From Phenylobacterium sp. (GTDB taxonomy: Bacteria; Pseudomonadota; Alphaproteobacteria; Caulobacterales; Caulobacteraceae): a DNA stretch of 64,000 nucleotides. The stretch spans positions 400,501 through 464,500 of the forward strand of contig NZ_SCVD01000020.1 in assembly GCF_004297125.1 (NCBI RefSeq), given 5' to 3'. Shown piece after piece: positions 33,058 to 40,992 of the stretch. The translations under genes were made by a program, and so were the position numbers. The notes below the pieces were generated by a model, which searched no databases, had not been told where the DNA came from, and saw only the letters and a list, made by a program, of their open reading frames with translations. Every line of letters begins with the position of its first letter. The first letter of the stretch is position 1.

Positions 33058-35943
33058 CTAATACTGGAGCCTCAGGCCCGCTTTGAACATGCGGCCGATC
33101 ACGTCGTACTGCGGAGAAGCGTTCAGGCCATAGCCCCATCCGAAGCCCTTGGGCGGCTTCACTTGGAACAGGTTGTCGACGTTGAAGAAGACTTCGGCGT
33201 CGGCTCCAAACCGCTCGAACTTATAGTTGAGGTTCAGGTTGGTGTAGAGGCGGGCCGCGACGTGGTTGTCGTCGATCTCGTTGGGCGCGCGGAAGTCGTT
33301 GCTGACCACGCCGCTGGACAGGTAGCGGTTGACCACCGTCACGCGGATCGGACCGCGCTCGTAGAAGGTGGTGGCCTGGATAGTCCAGTCCGGCTGGCGG
33401 TCGCCCAGCGAGCCTGCGAGGTCCAGCGCCGTGACGCCGTCGCTGGTCTCGAACTTGCCCACGTAGTTGGCGAGCACGCGAATGCCCACGTCGCCCTCCC
33501 AGCCCGGATTGAAGGTCGAGAGCGAGGTCCGGTAGGCGGCCTCGATGTCGAGACCGTTGGTCTCGAAACCGGCCAGGTTGAGGTTGGTCGACCGGATCTC
33601 GATGATGTCGCCGTTGACCCGCGTGATCTGCCCGCAGAGGTCCTGGTTGCCCGCGAAGCAGCGATCGACGATCTGCTGCACGGCCAGGGTCGAGATCGAG
33701 TCGCGGATCTTGATCCGGTAGTAGTCCACCGAGCCGCTGAGGCCCGGCAGCCATGCGGGCCGATAGACGACGCCGGCCGAGATCGTGTCGGCGATCTCCG
33801 GGGTCAGGGCGGCGTTGCCGCCGCCGATCTGCTGGATGTTGAAGGTGACCGAGCCCGGCTTGAAGCGGTCGATCACCGACCCGCGGGCCTGGGTGGCGCC
33901 CGTGTACAGCTCCTGCAGGCTGGGTGCGCGGATGTCGCGCGAGCGAGTGAACCGGAGCCGCAACTCGTCCGTTGGCGCCCAGGTGAAGCCGGCCTTCCAG
34001 GTCTCCACGCGGCCGGAGGTGGAATAGTCCGTGACGCGGCCGGCCAGGTTGACGTCGGCGGTCCCCAGGCCCTCGTCCTTCAGCACCGGTATGACCAGTT
34101 CGCCGAAGGCTTCCTTGACGTTGTACTCGCCGGCGTAGGGCTTCGGATTGCCGATACCGAAGGCGCTCTCGAGCGACAGCGGATCCGACGTGGCGTCGAT
34201 CTCCTCCCGGCGGTACGAGCCGCCGGCGGCGAACGACACCGGCCCGGCCCAGGTCGAGAACAGGTCGCCGTGAATCGAGGCTTCGACCACATGCTGCCTG
34301 TAGATCTGGCGCGTGAACTGATCGCCCAGAATGTAGTCGATGGCGGCCTGCGAAGCCGCGCCGGGACCGAAGATGTTCAGCGGCACGCAGCCGTTGGTCG
34401 GGTTCGTGAGCGTCGAGCGGCAGACGATGGTTCCGGCGGCGATCCCGGCGGCGTTGCCGGCCGGAGCGACCACCGCGTCCGTCGCCAGGTTCACGTTGCC
34501 CCGGGCCGTGACCCCGCCCCGCGAGGTGATCAGATTGTCGTCCACCGTACCGAAGTACTTGTTCCGCCCGAACTGGTAGTAGACGTCCCACGACCAGTCG
34601 CCCTTGAGGTCGCCGCTCAGGCCGGTGACGAAGCGATAGGTCTCGTTGGTGTTCTTGATCCGCGAGTTGCCGGTCCAGTCCTCGTTGATCCTGCCGATGT
34701 TGAGGAACGCGGGGCCGGCGGGATTGCCGCCGCCGACACCGGACATCTGCGCCTTTATGTTGGCGGGCAGGAAGGCGTTGTCGGCGCTGACCGAGAGCCA
34801 GGTCGTGGCGCTGGTCCCGAAGCGGTAGGGCGGCACCGAATAGGCCGGGCCGATGATGCTCTTGGTGTACGTGCCCTCAACGAAGCCCTGGATGCTGTCC
34901 GTCAGCTCGTGCTTCACATGGCTGAACAGGCTGACCCGCTCGGACGGGTTCACGATTTTGATGTTGTCGTAGATCTGGGTGTAGTCGCCGAATGTGTCGG
35001 GGCCGGCTGGCTGGATCATGTTGCCGGTCGGGTTGACGTAGGTCCCGTAGACGAATCGGTGGGTCGCGCCGCCAGGACCGAAGGCCGTGCCGGCGAGCGC
35101 GCAGTTGGGGATGTTGCCGCCGGCGGCCGTGCGGCAGCCGTTGACCAGTCCGCCGGTGGACATGTAGGCGGCCACGATCCCTTCGGACACCTTGATGCGC
35201 CGCGGCTGGCCGTTGGTCGGCGTGTAGGCCGGATTGTTGATAACGCCGGGACGCGCGGCCAGCCAGTCCCGGTCCATCAGGTCCTGCTTGCCGCCCACGA
35301 AGTACTCGGCCGAGGCGATGAAGTGGCCGCGCTTGTCGTTGAAGTCCCGCCCGACGGCGGCGGAGACCGTGCCTTCGCCGTTGTCGCCGTGGCCGGAGAT
35401 CCCGCCGGACATCTCGGCCTTCAGGCCGGTGAAGCCGGTGTCGAGCACGAAGTTCACCACGCCCGAGACGGCGTCCGAACCCCAGGCGGCCGAGGCGCCG
35501 CCGGTCACCACGTCGATGCGGGAAACCAGCGCGCTCGGCAGGATATTGACGTCGACGACGCCGTTGCCGGTCGAAGGCACGACGCGACGGCGGTCCAGCA
35601 GGACCAGATTGCGGTTGGCCCCCAGGCCGCGCATGTCGAGGCTGCCCTGGCCGCCGTTCGCGCTGCTGTTGCTGCCGCTGCGCGCGCCGCCCTGGTTGCG
35701 GAACACCGGTAGGTTCCGCGACACGTCGACCAGCCGCGTGACGGCCTGTTCCTTGAGCTGCTCGGTCCCGACCACGGTGACCGGGGTCGGCGCCTGGAAG
35801 CCGTCGCGGACGACGCGCGAGCCGGTGACGACGACCTCATCGAGGGCCGGCTCTCCCGGCGCGGCGGTCTGGGCCTGGGCGGCGTTGGCGGCGAGCGCCA
35901 TGGCGATGGCGGACACACCGGCCCACAGGATGCGTTGACGCAT
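33058..35943 (-). CDS. TonB-dependent outer-membrane receptor
   Basis: A 961-residue TonB-dependent receptor. It has a signal peptide ending ANAAQAQ, a TonB box (ALDEVVVTGSRV), plug motifs (VTVVGTEQLKEQAVTRLVDV; LVLLDRRRVVP; GASAAWGSDAVSGVVNFVLD) and a C-terminal strand ending in KAGLRLQY. It is of the large Caulobacterales type. It heads an operon with the DUF6351 hydrolase and lies next to a CitMHS transporter transcribed in the same direction. A 12-bp motif (CAGCAGCCTGTC, 36034-36045) found about 91 bp upstream recurs about 89 bp upstream of CitMHS, suggesting shared control and an organic-acid-like ligand. The ligand is inference only. Confidence 0.92.
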   Translation of the reverse strand: MRQRILWAGVSAIAMALAANAAQAQTAAPGEPALDEVVVTGSRVVRDGFQAPTPVTVVGTEQLKEQAVTRLVDVSRNLPVFRNQGGARSGSNSSANGGQGSLDMRGLGANRNLVLLDRRRVVPSTGNGVVDVNILPSALVSRIDVVTGGASAAWGSDAVSGVVNFVLDTGFTGLKAEMSGGISGHGDNGEGTVSAAVGRDFNDKRGHFIASAEYFVGGKQDLMDRDWLAARPGVINNPAYTPTNGQPRRIKVSEGIVAAYMSTGGLVNGCRTAAGGNIPNCALAGTAFGPGGATHRFVYGTYVNPTGNMIQPAGPDTFGDYTQIYDNIKIVNPSERVSLFSHVKHELTDSIQGFVEGTYTKSIIGPAYSVPPYRFGTSATTWLSVSADNAFLPANIKAQMSGVGGGNPAGPAFLNIGRINEDWTGNSRIKNTNETYRFVTGLSGDLKGDWSWDVYYQFGRNKYFGTVDDNLITSRGGVTARGNVNLATDAVVAPAGNAAGIAAGTIVCRSTLTNPTNGCVPLNIFGPGAASQAAIDYILGDQFTRQIYRQHVVEASIHGDLFSTWAGPVSFAAGGSYRREEIDATSDPLSLESAFGIGNPKPYAGEYNVKEAFGELVIPVLKDEGLGTADVNLAGRVTDYSTSGRVETWKAGFTWAPTDELRLRFTRSRDIRAPSLQELYTGATQARGSVIDRFKPGSVTFNIQQIGGGNAALTPEIADTISAGVVYRPAWLPGLSGSVDYYRIKIRDSISTLAVQQIVDRCFAGNQDLCGQITRVNGDIIEIRSTNLNLAGFETNGLDIEAAYRTSLSTFNPGWEGDVGIRVLANYVGKFETSDGVTALDLAGSLGDRQPDWTIQATTFYERGPIRVTVVNRYLSSGVVSNDFRAPNEIDDNHVAARLYTNLNLNYKFERFGADAEVFFNVDNLFQVKPPKGFGWGYGLNASPQYDVIGRMFKAGLRLQY

Positions 35944-36033
35944 TGTTCAGCTCCCTAATTCCCCGGGCGTTCTTTCGGAGCGTCTGCGCGATCCTGATGA
36001 GCCCTTGGCGCAAGACCTAGCGCGCGAACCTGA

Positions 36034-36045
36034 CAGCAGCCTGTC
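36034..36045. promoter_or_regulatory. CAGCAGCCTGTC, candidate operator of the organic-acid module (receptor side)
   Basis: Eleven of twelve bases match the site at 37523-37534. The site lies in the gap between the CitMHS stop and the TonB receptor start, 91 bp from the latter. Wider context forms an imperfect inverted repeat (CTGACAG...CCTGTC). A TctD-type regulator encoded nearby is the candidate binder. Confidence 0.42.
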
Positions 36046-36054
36046 GTCCAAGGG

Positions 36055-37434
36055 TCATGTTGCGGCCAGCAACGGGAAGGCGCCCACCGCCAGGCCCGCG
36101 ACCAGGAGCACCAGCGAGGTGGCGATGGCCCAGCGGGCGGTGAACTTCTGGTGCTCGGCGAATTCGACGCCGGCCAGGTTGGCCAGCAGGTACGTGGACG
36201 GCACCAGCGGGCTGAGCAGGTGCAGTGGCTGCCCCACCAGCGACGCGCTGGCGATGGCCTGCGGGCTCACCCCGTAGTGGGAGGCCGTCTCGGCCAGGAT
36301 CGGCAGCATCCCAAAGTAGAAGGCGTCATTCGAGATGAAGAAGGTCATGGGCAGGCTGATCAGCCCGGTGATCGGCGCAAGGTACGGCCCGAGCTGCGGC
36401 GGGATGACCGCGAGCAGGTTGCGGGACATGGCCTCGACCATGCCCGTGCCGTTCAGGATGCCGGTGAAGATGCCCGCCGCGAAGATCAGCGACACCACCG
36501 CCAGAATGTTGGCCGAGTGGGCCGCCACGCGGACCTTCTGCGCCTCCAGGCTGGGATAGTTCACCATGGCTGCGATGCAGAACGCCCCCATGAACAGCGC
36601 CGGCAGCGGCAGGACGCCCAGAACCAGCAGGACGATCAGGGCGACGGTCAGCGCCGCGTTGAACCAGACCAGCCTCGGGCGGCGCGCCTCGGGATCGGCG
36701 GAGACAGTGAAGGCGCCGCCGTCCACCGACACCATCTCGTCGACGCCCGCATCGCCGACGAGCGCCGGCTGGTAGATGACGGGATCGGCGCCCAGCACCA
36801 GCACGCCCAGCCGGCGCCGCTCGAAGCGCCCGTAGGCGAAGGCCAGCACCAGCAGCCACGCGAAACAGATCACCATCGCCGGCACCAGCGGCAGGAAGAC
36901 GTCCGCCGGCTCGAGCTGCAGCGCGCTGGCGGCGCGCGCGGTCGGGCCGCCCCACGGGGTGATGTTCATCAACCCGCTCGAGAGCATGATCAGGCAGGCC
37001 ATGATCAGCGGGTTCAGGCCCATCCGCTTGTACAGTGGCAGCAGGGCCGCGGCGGTGATCATGTAGGTGGTCGAGCCGTCGCCATCGAGCGAGACGAAGG
37101 TGGCCAGGACCACGGTGCCCACGATGATCCGCACCGGGTCGCCCCGCACCAGGCGCAGCAGCAGCCCGACGACCGGGTCGAACAGGCCCGCGTCGATCAT
37201 CAGGCCGAAGTAGAGGATGGCGAACATCAGCATCACCGCCGTGGGCGCGATGTTCTTGATGCCGTCCAACATCATCGGCCCAAGGCCCGCGCCGAAGCCG
37301 GCGAGCAGGCCGAAGAAGATCGGGATGACGATCAGCGCCACGAGCGGCGACAGCCGTCGCGTCATGATCAGCGTCATGAACGTCGCGACCATCGCGAAGC
37401 CGAACACGGAAAGCAGAAGACTCGACGTCACCAA
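36055..37434 (-). CDS. CitMHS-family divalent metal:citrate-type transporter
   Basis: A 459-residue membrane protein with about twelve helices. MLMFAILYFGLMIDAGLFDP, VSLDGDGSTTYMIT and MNITPWGGPTARAA are the family signatures of CitM/CitH proton symporters, which import citrate complexed to Mg or Ca. A central hydrophilic loop (about residues 215-265) is normal. Translation may start at TTG 37434 (AGGA eight bases upstream) or the adjacent GTG. It is divergent from a TctE-like sensor kinase and an organic-anion-binding protein gene, and upstream of a TonB receptor on the same strand. The set reads as sensing plus uptake of a tricarboxylate or similar chelated anion. Confidence 0.88.
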   Translation of the reverse strand: MVTSSLLLSVFGFAMVATFMTLIMTRRLSPLVALIVIPIFFGLLAGFGAGLGPMMLDGIKNIAPTAVMLMFAILYFGLMIDAGLFDPVVGLLLRLVRGDPVRIIVGTVVLATFVSLDGDGSTTYMITAAALLPLYKRMGLNPLIMACLIMLSSGLMNITPWGGPTARAASALQLEPADVFLPLVPAMVICFAWLLVLAFAYGRFERRRLGVLVLGADPVIYQPALVGDAGVDEMVSVDGGAFTVSADPEARRPRLVWFNAALTVALIVLLVLGVLPLPALFMGAFCIAAMVNYPSLEAQKVRVAAHSANILAVVSLIFAAGIFTGILNGTGMVEAMSRNLLAVIPPQLGPYLAPITGLISLPMTFFISNDAFYFGMLPILAETASHYGVSPQAIASASLVGQPLHLLSPLVPSTYLLANLAGVEFAEHQKFTARWAIATSLVLLVAGLAVGAFPLLAAT

Positions 37435-37522
37435 GCTGTTCGTCCTGCCCTAATCCCCCGGTCGCGGCGCGCCGGCCAGGCGTTTTCTCGCCTTTGGGCC
37501 CTACGCTACGACAGCCGCCTTG

Positions 37523-37534
37523 CAGCAACCTGTC
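37523..37534. promoter_or_regulatory. CAGCAACCTGTC, candidate operator between CitMHS and sensor kinase
   Basis: Second copy of the 12-bp motif at 36034-36045, in the 174-bp divergent gap, 89 bp from the CitMHS start and 75 bp from the kinase start. The near-equal spacing to the two minus-strand genes (91 and 89 bp) argues for function. Binding by the TctD-like regulator is inference. Confidence 0.45.
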
Positions 37535-37608
37535 AGCCTCGCGACGGATGACGAAGGCCCATCTTCGCCCCTAGGCTGGCCGCGCGGCTCGGGGAGGGCC
37601 GCGCGGCG

Positions 37609-39033
37609 ATGACCAGCGCAGCCCATCCGGCCGGCCGGGGCATGACCTTTCTGCGCGACCGGGCGCAGCGATCGGTCTTCGACCACCTGCGCCTGCTGCT
37701 GGCCGGCGTCTTCCTGTCGGGCGGCGCCCTGGCCTTGCTGGCGGCCTGGTTCTTCTCCAACGCCCTGGCCAACGACACCTACGATCGCCTGCTGATCAGC
37801 GCCGCGGTGCAGATCGCCGAGACCGTGGGGATCGACCAGACCCATGTGACGGCCAACCCGCCGGACGCCGCCTTCGAGACCCTCGCGCTCGCCCGGGACG
37901 ACCGCCTTTTCTATGCGGTCCGGGCGCCGGACGGCCGTCTGGTGACCGGTTCGGGCATGCTGGCGGCCCGTGTGTCCGGCCGCGAACTGGAGTCGCCGCG
38001 CCTGGCAGACGCGGAGGTCGCCGGGGAGGCGGTCCGCACCGCCACCATCGGGCGCTACATCACCACGCCCGGCGAGGCAGGCTGGGCCAGCATCGTCGTG
38101 GCCCAGACGCGGCTGGCCCGCAACGCCCTGGCCGTGAACCTGATGCTGAAGATCGGCGCGCTGATCGTCTTCGTCAGCGCCCTCGGCTTCTTCTCCGCCC
38201 TGGCGGTCGCGCGCCGCGCCCTGCTGCCGCTGGCCCGGATCGAACAGGCGCTGGGCCAGCGGGACCTCAACGACGTGCGACCGCTCGCGGTGTCGAGCCC
38301 GCGCGAGACCCAGGCGCTGGTCGATGCGATCAACCAGGTCATGGCCCGCCTGGCGGACCGGATGGCCAAGCTGCAGGCCTTCGTGGGCGTTGCCGCCCAC
38401 CAGATCCGCACGCCCATCGCCGCCGTCACCGCCCAGGCTGAGCTGCTGGAGGCCGACAGGACCCCGGCGGCGCGGCGGGCGCGGGCCGAGCGGATCCGCG
38501 GCCGGCTGGCCGAGCTCGGGCGGCTGACGAACCAGCTCCTGGGCCACGCCATGGTCGTGTACCGCGCCGATACCGCCCCCCACGCCATCGTCGACCTGGG
38601 AGAGGTGGCGCGGAAGGCGCTCCGCGAAGGCGTGCCCCAGGCCCTGGACCGCGACCTGATCGTCACCTTCCACCCGCCATCCAGATCGATCCGCGTCCAG
38701 GGCGACGCGCTCAGCCTGCACGAGGGGCTCACCAACCTGGTCCACAACGCCGCGGTGCATGGCGCGCCGTCGCGGCTGGAGGTCAGAGTGGACGAGAGCG
38801 ACGGCTGGGCGACGGTCAGCGTCTGGGACAATGGCCCCGGCATTCCGCGGGACACCTGGGCGGCGGCGGTGACCCCCTTCACCGCACCGCGTACCGGCCG
38901 CCCAGGCGCCGGCCTCGGCCTCTCCATCGTCCATGAGATCGCCACAGCCCACGGCGGGCGGCTCGAGTTCGACCTGCCGCCGGACGGCGGCTTCACCGTG
39001 CGGGTCAGCCTGCCGACGCCGGAGCGCCCGTGA
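37609..39033 (+). CDS. TctE-like sensor histidine kinase
   Basis: A 474-residue membrane kinase. Two helices (LLLAGVFLSGGALALLAAWF and ALIVFVSALGFFSALAV) flank a periplasmic domain of about 120 residues of the 2CSK/TctE type. Then come a HAMP-like linker, the H-box VAAHQIRTPIAA (phospho-His), the N-box NLVHNAAVHG, G1 DNGPGIP and G2 GAGLGLSIVHE. TctE kinases respond to tricarboxylates. The stop overlaps the GTG start of the solute-binding protein gene by three bases, so the two are co-translated, suggesting that the binding protein presents ligand to the kinase. The cognate regulator is probably the convergent gene at 40139. GGGGAGGG lies about ten bases before the first ATG. Confidence 0.88.
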   Translation: MTSAAHPAGRGMTFLRDRAQRSVFDHLRLLLAGVFLSGGALALLAAWFFSNALANDTYDRLLISAAVQIAETVGIDQTHVTANPPDAAFETLALARDDRLFYAVRAPDGRLVTGSGMLAARVSGRELESPRLADAEVAGEAVRTATIGRYITTPGEAGWASIVVAQTRLARNALAVNLMLKIGALIVFVSALGFFSALAVARRALLPLARIEQALGQRDLNDVRPLAVSSPRETQALVDAINQVMARLADRMAKLQAFVGVAAHQIRTPIAAVTAQAELLEADRTPAARRARAERIRGRLAELGRLTNQLLGHAMVVYRADTAPHAIVDLGEVARKALREGVPQALDRDLIVTFHPPSRSIRVQGDALSLHEGLTNLVHNAAVHGAPSRLEVRVDESDGWATVSVWDNGPGIPRDTWAAAVTPFTAPRTGRPGAGLGLSIVHEIATAHGGRLEFDLPPDGGFTVRVSLPTPERP

Positions 39034-40142
39034 GGCGGTTCGTGATCCTGGCCGTCGCCATGGCCGCCGTGTTCGCTGTCGGCTGGATGGTGATGCGGCC
39101 GCATGCGCCGAAGGCCCGCGCGCCCTACCCGCGGCCGGCCTACGGCGAACAGACCATCTTCCCCGCCTCGGCGCGGCCGGCCCGGCTGCTGACGATCGAG
39201 GCCGCCACCGACGTCAGCTTCATGCGGCCGTTCATTGAGGTGTTCCAGAAGGCCAATCCACAGGTGGCGGTGCAGTACGTCGACACCCTGTCGAGCGAAC
39301 TCCTCGGCAACGCGCGCGCGGCCTGTCGCCGGCCCGGGGCGACCCCGGACCTCTACCTGAGCATCTCGACCGACCATCTTGTCGAGCTCGCCAACAGCGG
39401 CTGCGCCTCGCCGCTGCCGAAAGCCGTCGCTTCGCAGGCGCCGGACTGGGCGCAGTGGCGGCGCGAGGTGATCGCCTTCAGCCTGGAGCCCGCGGTCTTC
39501 GTCTACGACACCCGCCGCTTCTCGCCCCACACCGTGCCCCGCAGCCACCCGGACCTGATCGAGGCCATGCGGGCGGACCCGGAGGCCTGGCGGGGCCGCA
39601 TCGGGACCTACGACATCGAGAAGTCCGGTCCCGGCTACAACTACGCCAGCTTCGACGCCCGCCAGGCGGCGATCTACGGTCGCCTGATCGAGAGCTTCGG
39701 GCGCAGCCAGGTGAAGTCGTACTGCTGCTCGAACCTGATGGTCGACGCCGTCCGCAACGGCGACATCGCCCTGGCCTACAATGTCCAGCTTTCCTACGCC
39801 TACGCCGGCCAGCGGCAGAGCCGACATGTCGGCGTGGTCCTGCCATCGGACTACCAGGCCATCCAGTCCCGCTCGGTGATGGTCAGCCGCGATGCGCGCA
39901 ACAGGGCCGACGCGGTCGCCTTCGTCCAGGCCCTGCTGTCCCCGAGGGGCAAGGCGCTGGCGGAGGCCATGACCACGCCGCCGCCGAACGGCGTCACCAT
40001 CGGCGCGGTCTCGGAGACCGAGCGCGCCGGCCAGATCGCGGTCAGTTCGTCGCAGCTCGCCCTGCGCGACGCGGCCCGGCGCGCGGCCTTCATCCAGGAA
40101 TGGCGTCGCGCGACCCGCCCTCCCGAGGCCCCCTCGCCCTAG
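39030..40142 (+). CDS. Periplasmic solute-binding protein, sensor accessory
   Basis: A 370-residue family-1 extracellular solute-binding protein (iron/organic anion type). A hydrophobic N terminus (FVILAVAMAAVFAVGWMVM) could be a cleaved signal or a membrane anchor. LLTIEAATDVSFMRPFIEVF and VFVYDTRRFSPH are typical of the fold, and GPGYNYASFDARQA lines the cleft. The GTG start overlaps the kinase stop. No ABC permease or ATPase gene is nearby, so it is unlikely to serve transport and more likely delivers ligand to the kinase, as known for other kinase-binding-protein pairs. Its stop overlaps the convergent response-regulator stop by four bases. Confidence 0.8.
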   Translation: MRRFVILAVAMAAVFAVGWMVMRPHAPKARAPYPRPAYGEQTIFPASARPARLLTIEAATDVSFMRPFIEVFQKANPQVAVQYVDTLSSELLGNARAACRRPGATPDLYLSISTDHLVELANSGCASPLPKAVASQAPDWAQWRREVIAFSLEPAVFVYDTRRFSPHTVPRSHPDLIEAMRADPEAWRGRIGTYDIEKSGPGYNYASFDARQAAIYGRLIESFGRSQVKSYCCSNLMVDAVRNGDIALAYNVQLSYAYAGQRQSRHVGVVLPSDYQAIQSRSVMVSRDARNRADAVAFVQALLSPRGKALAEAMTTPPPNGVTIGAVSETERAGQIAVSSSQLALRDAARRAAFIQEWRRATRPPEAPSP

Positions 40143-40807
40143 GCTCCGGCGCCGATCTGGTAGCCGAGGCCCCGGTGGGTGCGGATCTCCGCGCCCGAGC
40201 CCGCCAGCTTCGGCCGCAGCCGGGTGACGATGACCTCGATGGCGTTCTCGCTGGGCTCGGCCGAGAAGTCGAAGATCTGGTCCATGATGACACTCTTGCT
40301 CAGGATCTTGCCCTGGTTGGCGAGCAGCACCTCCAGCAGCGCCAGCTCCCGCCGCGTCAGGCCGACGGGCGCGCCGTGGATGGTCGCGGTCCGGGCGGCG
40401 CGGTCCAGCGCCACGCCCCGGCAGGCCAGGGTATTGGTGCGGTCGCCGCTCCGCCGGCGCAGCAGCGATCGGACCCGGGCTTCCAGTTCGCGGAAGTCGA
40501 ACGGCTTCACCAGGTAGTCGTCCGCGCCGTCGTCCAGCACCTTGACCCGATCCTCGACCTCGGACCTCGCGGTCACCACCAGCACCGGCGTCGTGCTCTT
40601 GCGACTGCGCAGGCCGCGCAGTACGGCCACGCCGTCCATCTCGGGCAGCGTCAGGTCCAGCACCAACAGCTCATAGGCGGTATCGCGCAGCAGTCGGTCT
40701 GCGCCGCCGCCGTCCTGGGCCCAGTCCACGGCATGGCCCATGCGCTCGATGCAGGCCACCATCCCCTCGCCCAGATCGACGGTGTCTTCCACCACAAGCA
40801 CCCGCAA
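40139..40807 (-). CDS. OmpR-family response regulator (TctD-like)
   Basis: A 222-residue regulator. The receiver domain has VVEDTVDLG (acidic pocket), VLDLTLPEMDG (phospho-Asp near residue 51), VTARSE and the KPFD Lys. A winged-helix DNA-binding domain follows (LTRRELALLEVLLANQGKIL; AIEVIVTRLRPKL; IRTHRGLGYQIG). It should bind promoters once phosphorylated by the kinase at 37609. The gene is convergent with the kinase-binding-protein operon, a less common layout for cognate pairs. Its upstream gap, shared with a serine hydrolase gene, has a 24-bp imperfect palindrome at 40903-40926, possibly an autoregulatory site. Confidence 0.9.
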   Translation of the reverse strand: MRVLVVEDTVDLGEGMVACIERMGHAVDWAQDGGGADRLLRDTAYELLVLDLTLPEMDGVAVLRGLRSRKSTTPVLVVTARSEVEDRVKVLDDGADDYLVKPFDFRELEARVRSLLRRRSGDRTNTLACRGVALDRAARTATIHGAPVGLTRRELALLEVLLANQGKILSKSVIMDQIFDFSAEPSENAIEVIVTRLRPKLAGSGAEIRTHRGLGYQIGAGA

Positions 40808-40902
40808 GGCCGATTCCTTCCAATCGCACGCCGGCTCATTCCGCCCGCCAGTCCAGCAGAGGAACCGGTGGCGCGCCAGCGCTTCAGGGCTGTAAGGCAG
40901 GC

Positions 40903-40926
40903 GTCAGGTTGGTGTGCCAGCCTGAC
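40903..40926. promoter_or_regulatory. 24-bp imperfect palindrome between regulator and serine hydrolase genes
   Basis: The site reads GTCAGG-TTGG-TGTG-CCAG-CCTGAC: outer arms GTCAGG/CCTGAC pair perfectly and inner arms pair at most positions. It lies 96 bp before the response-regulator start and 67 bp before the serine hydrolase start, and may control one or both. The GTCAGG/CCTGAC arms recall the CCTGTC of the 12-bp module motif. Confidence 0.45.
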
Positions 40927-40992
40927 CGGAAGCCTGGCGGTTGGCGGCGGCGCACGACCGCCCGCGAGATCAGCGCACACGGGAGGCGATCG

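Noticed and set aside
35944..36030. A seventh copy of the 15-bp element before the TonB receptor at 33058
   Set aside because: The best match (CGAAAGAACGCCCGG on the minus strand) lacks the central AAAAT core, and this receptor belongs to the organic-acid module with another motif.
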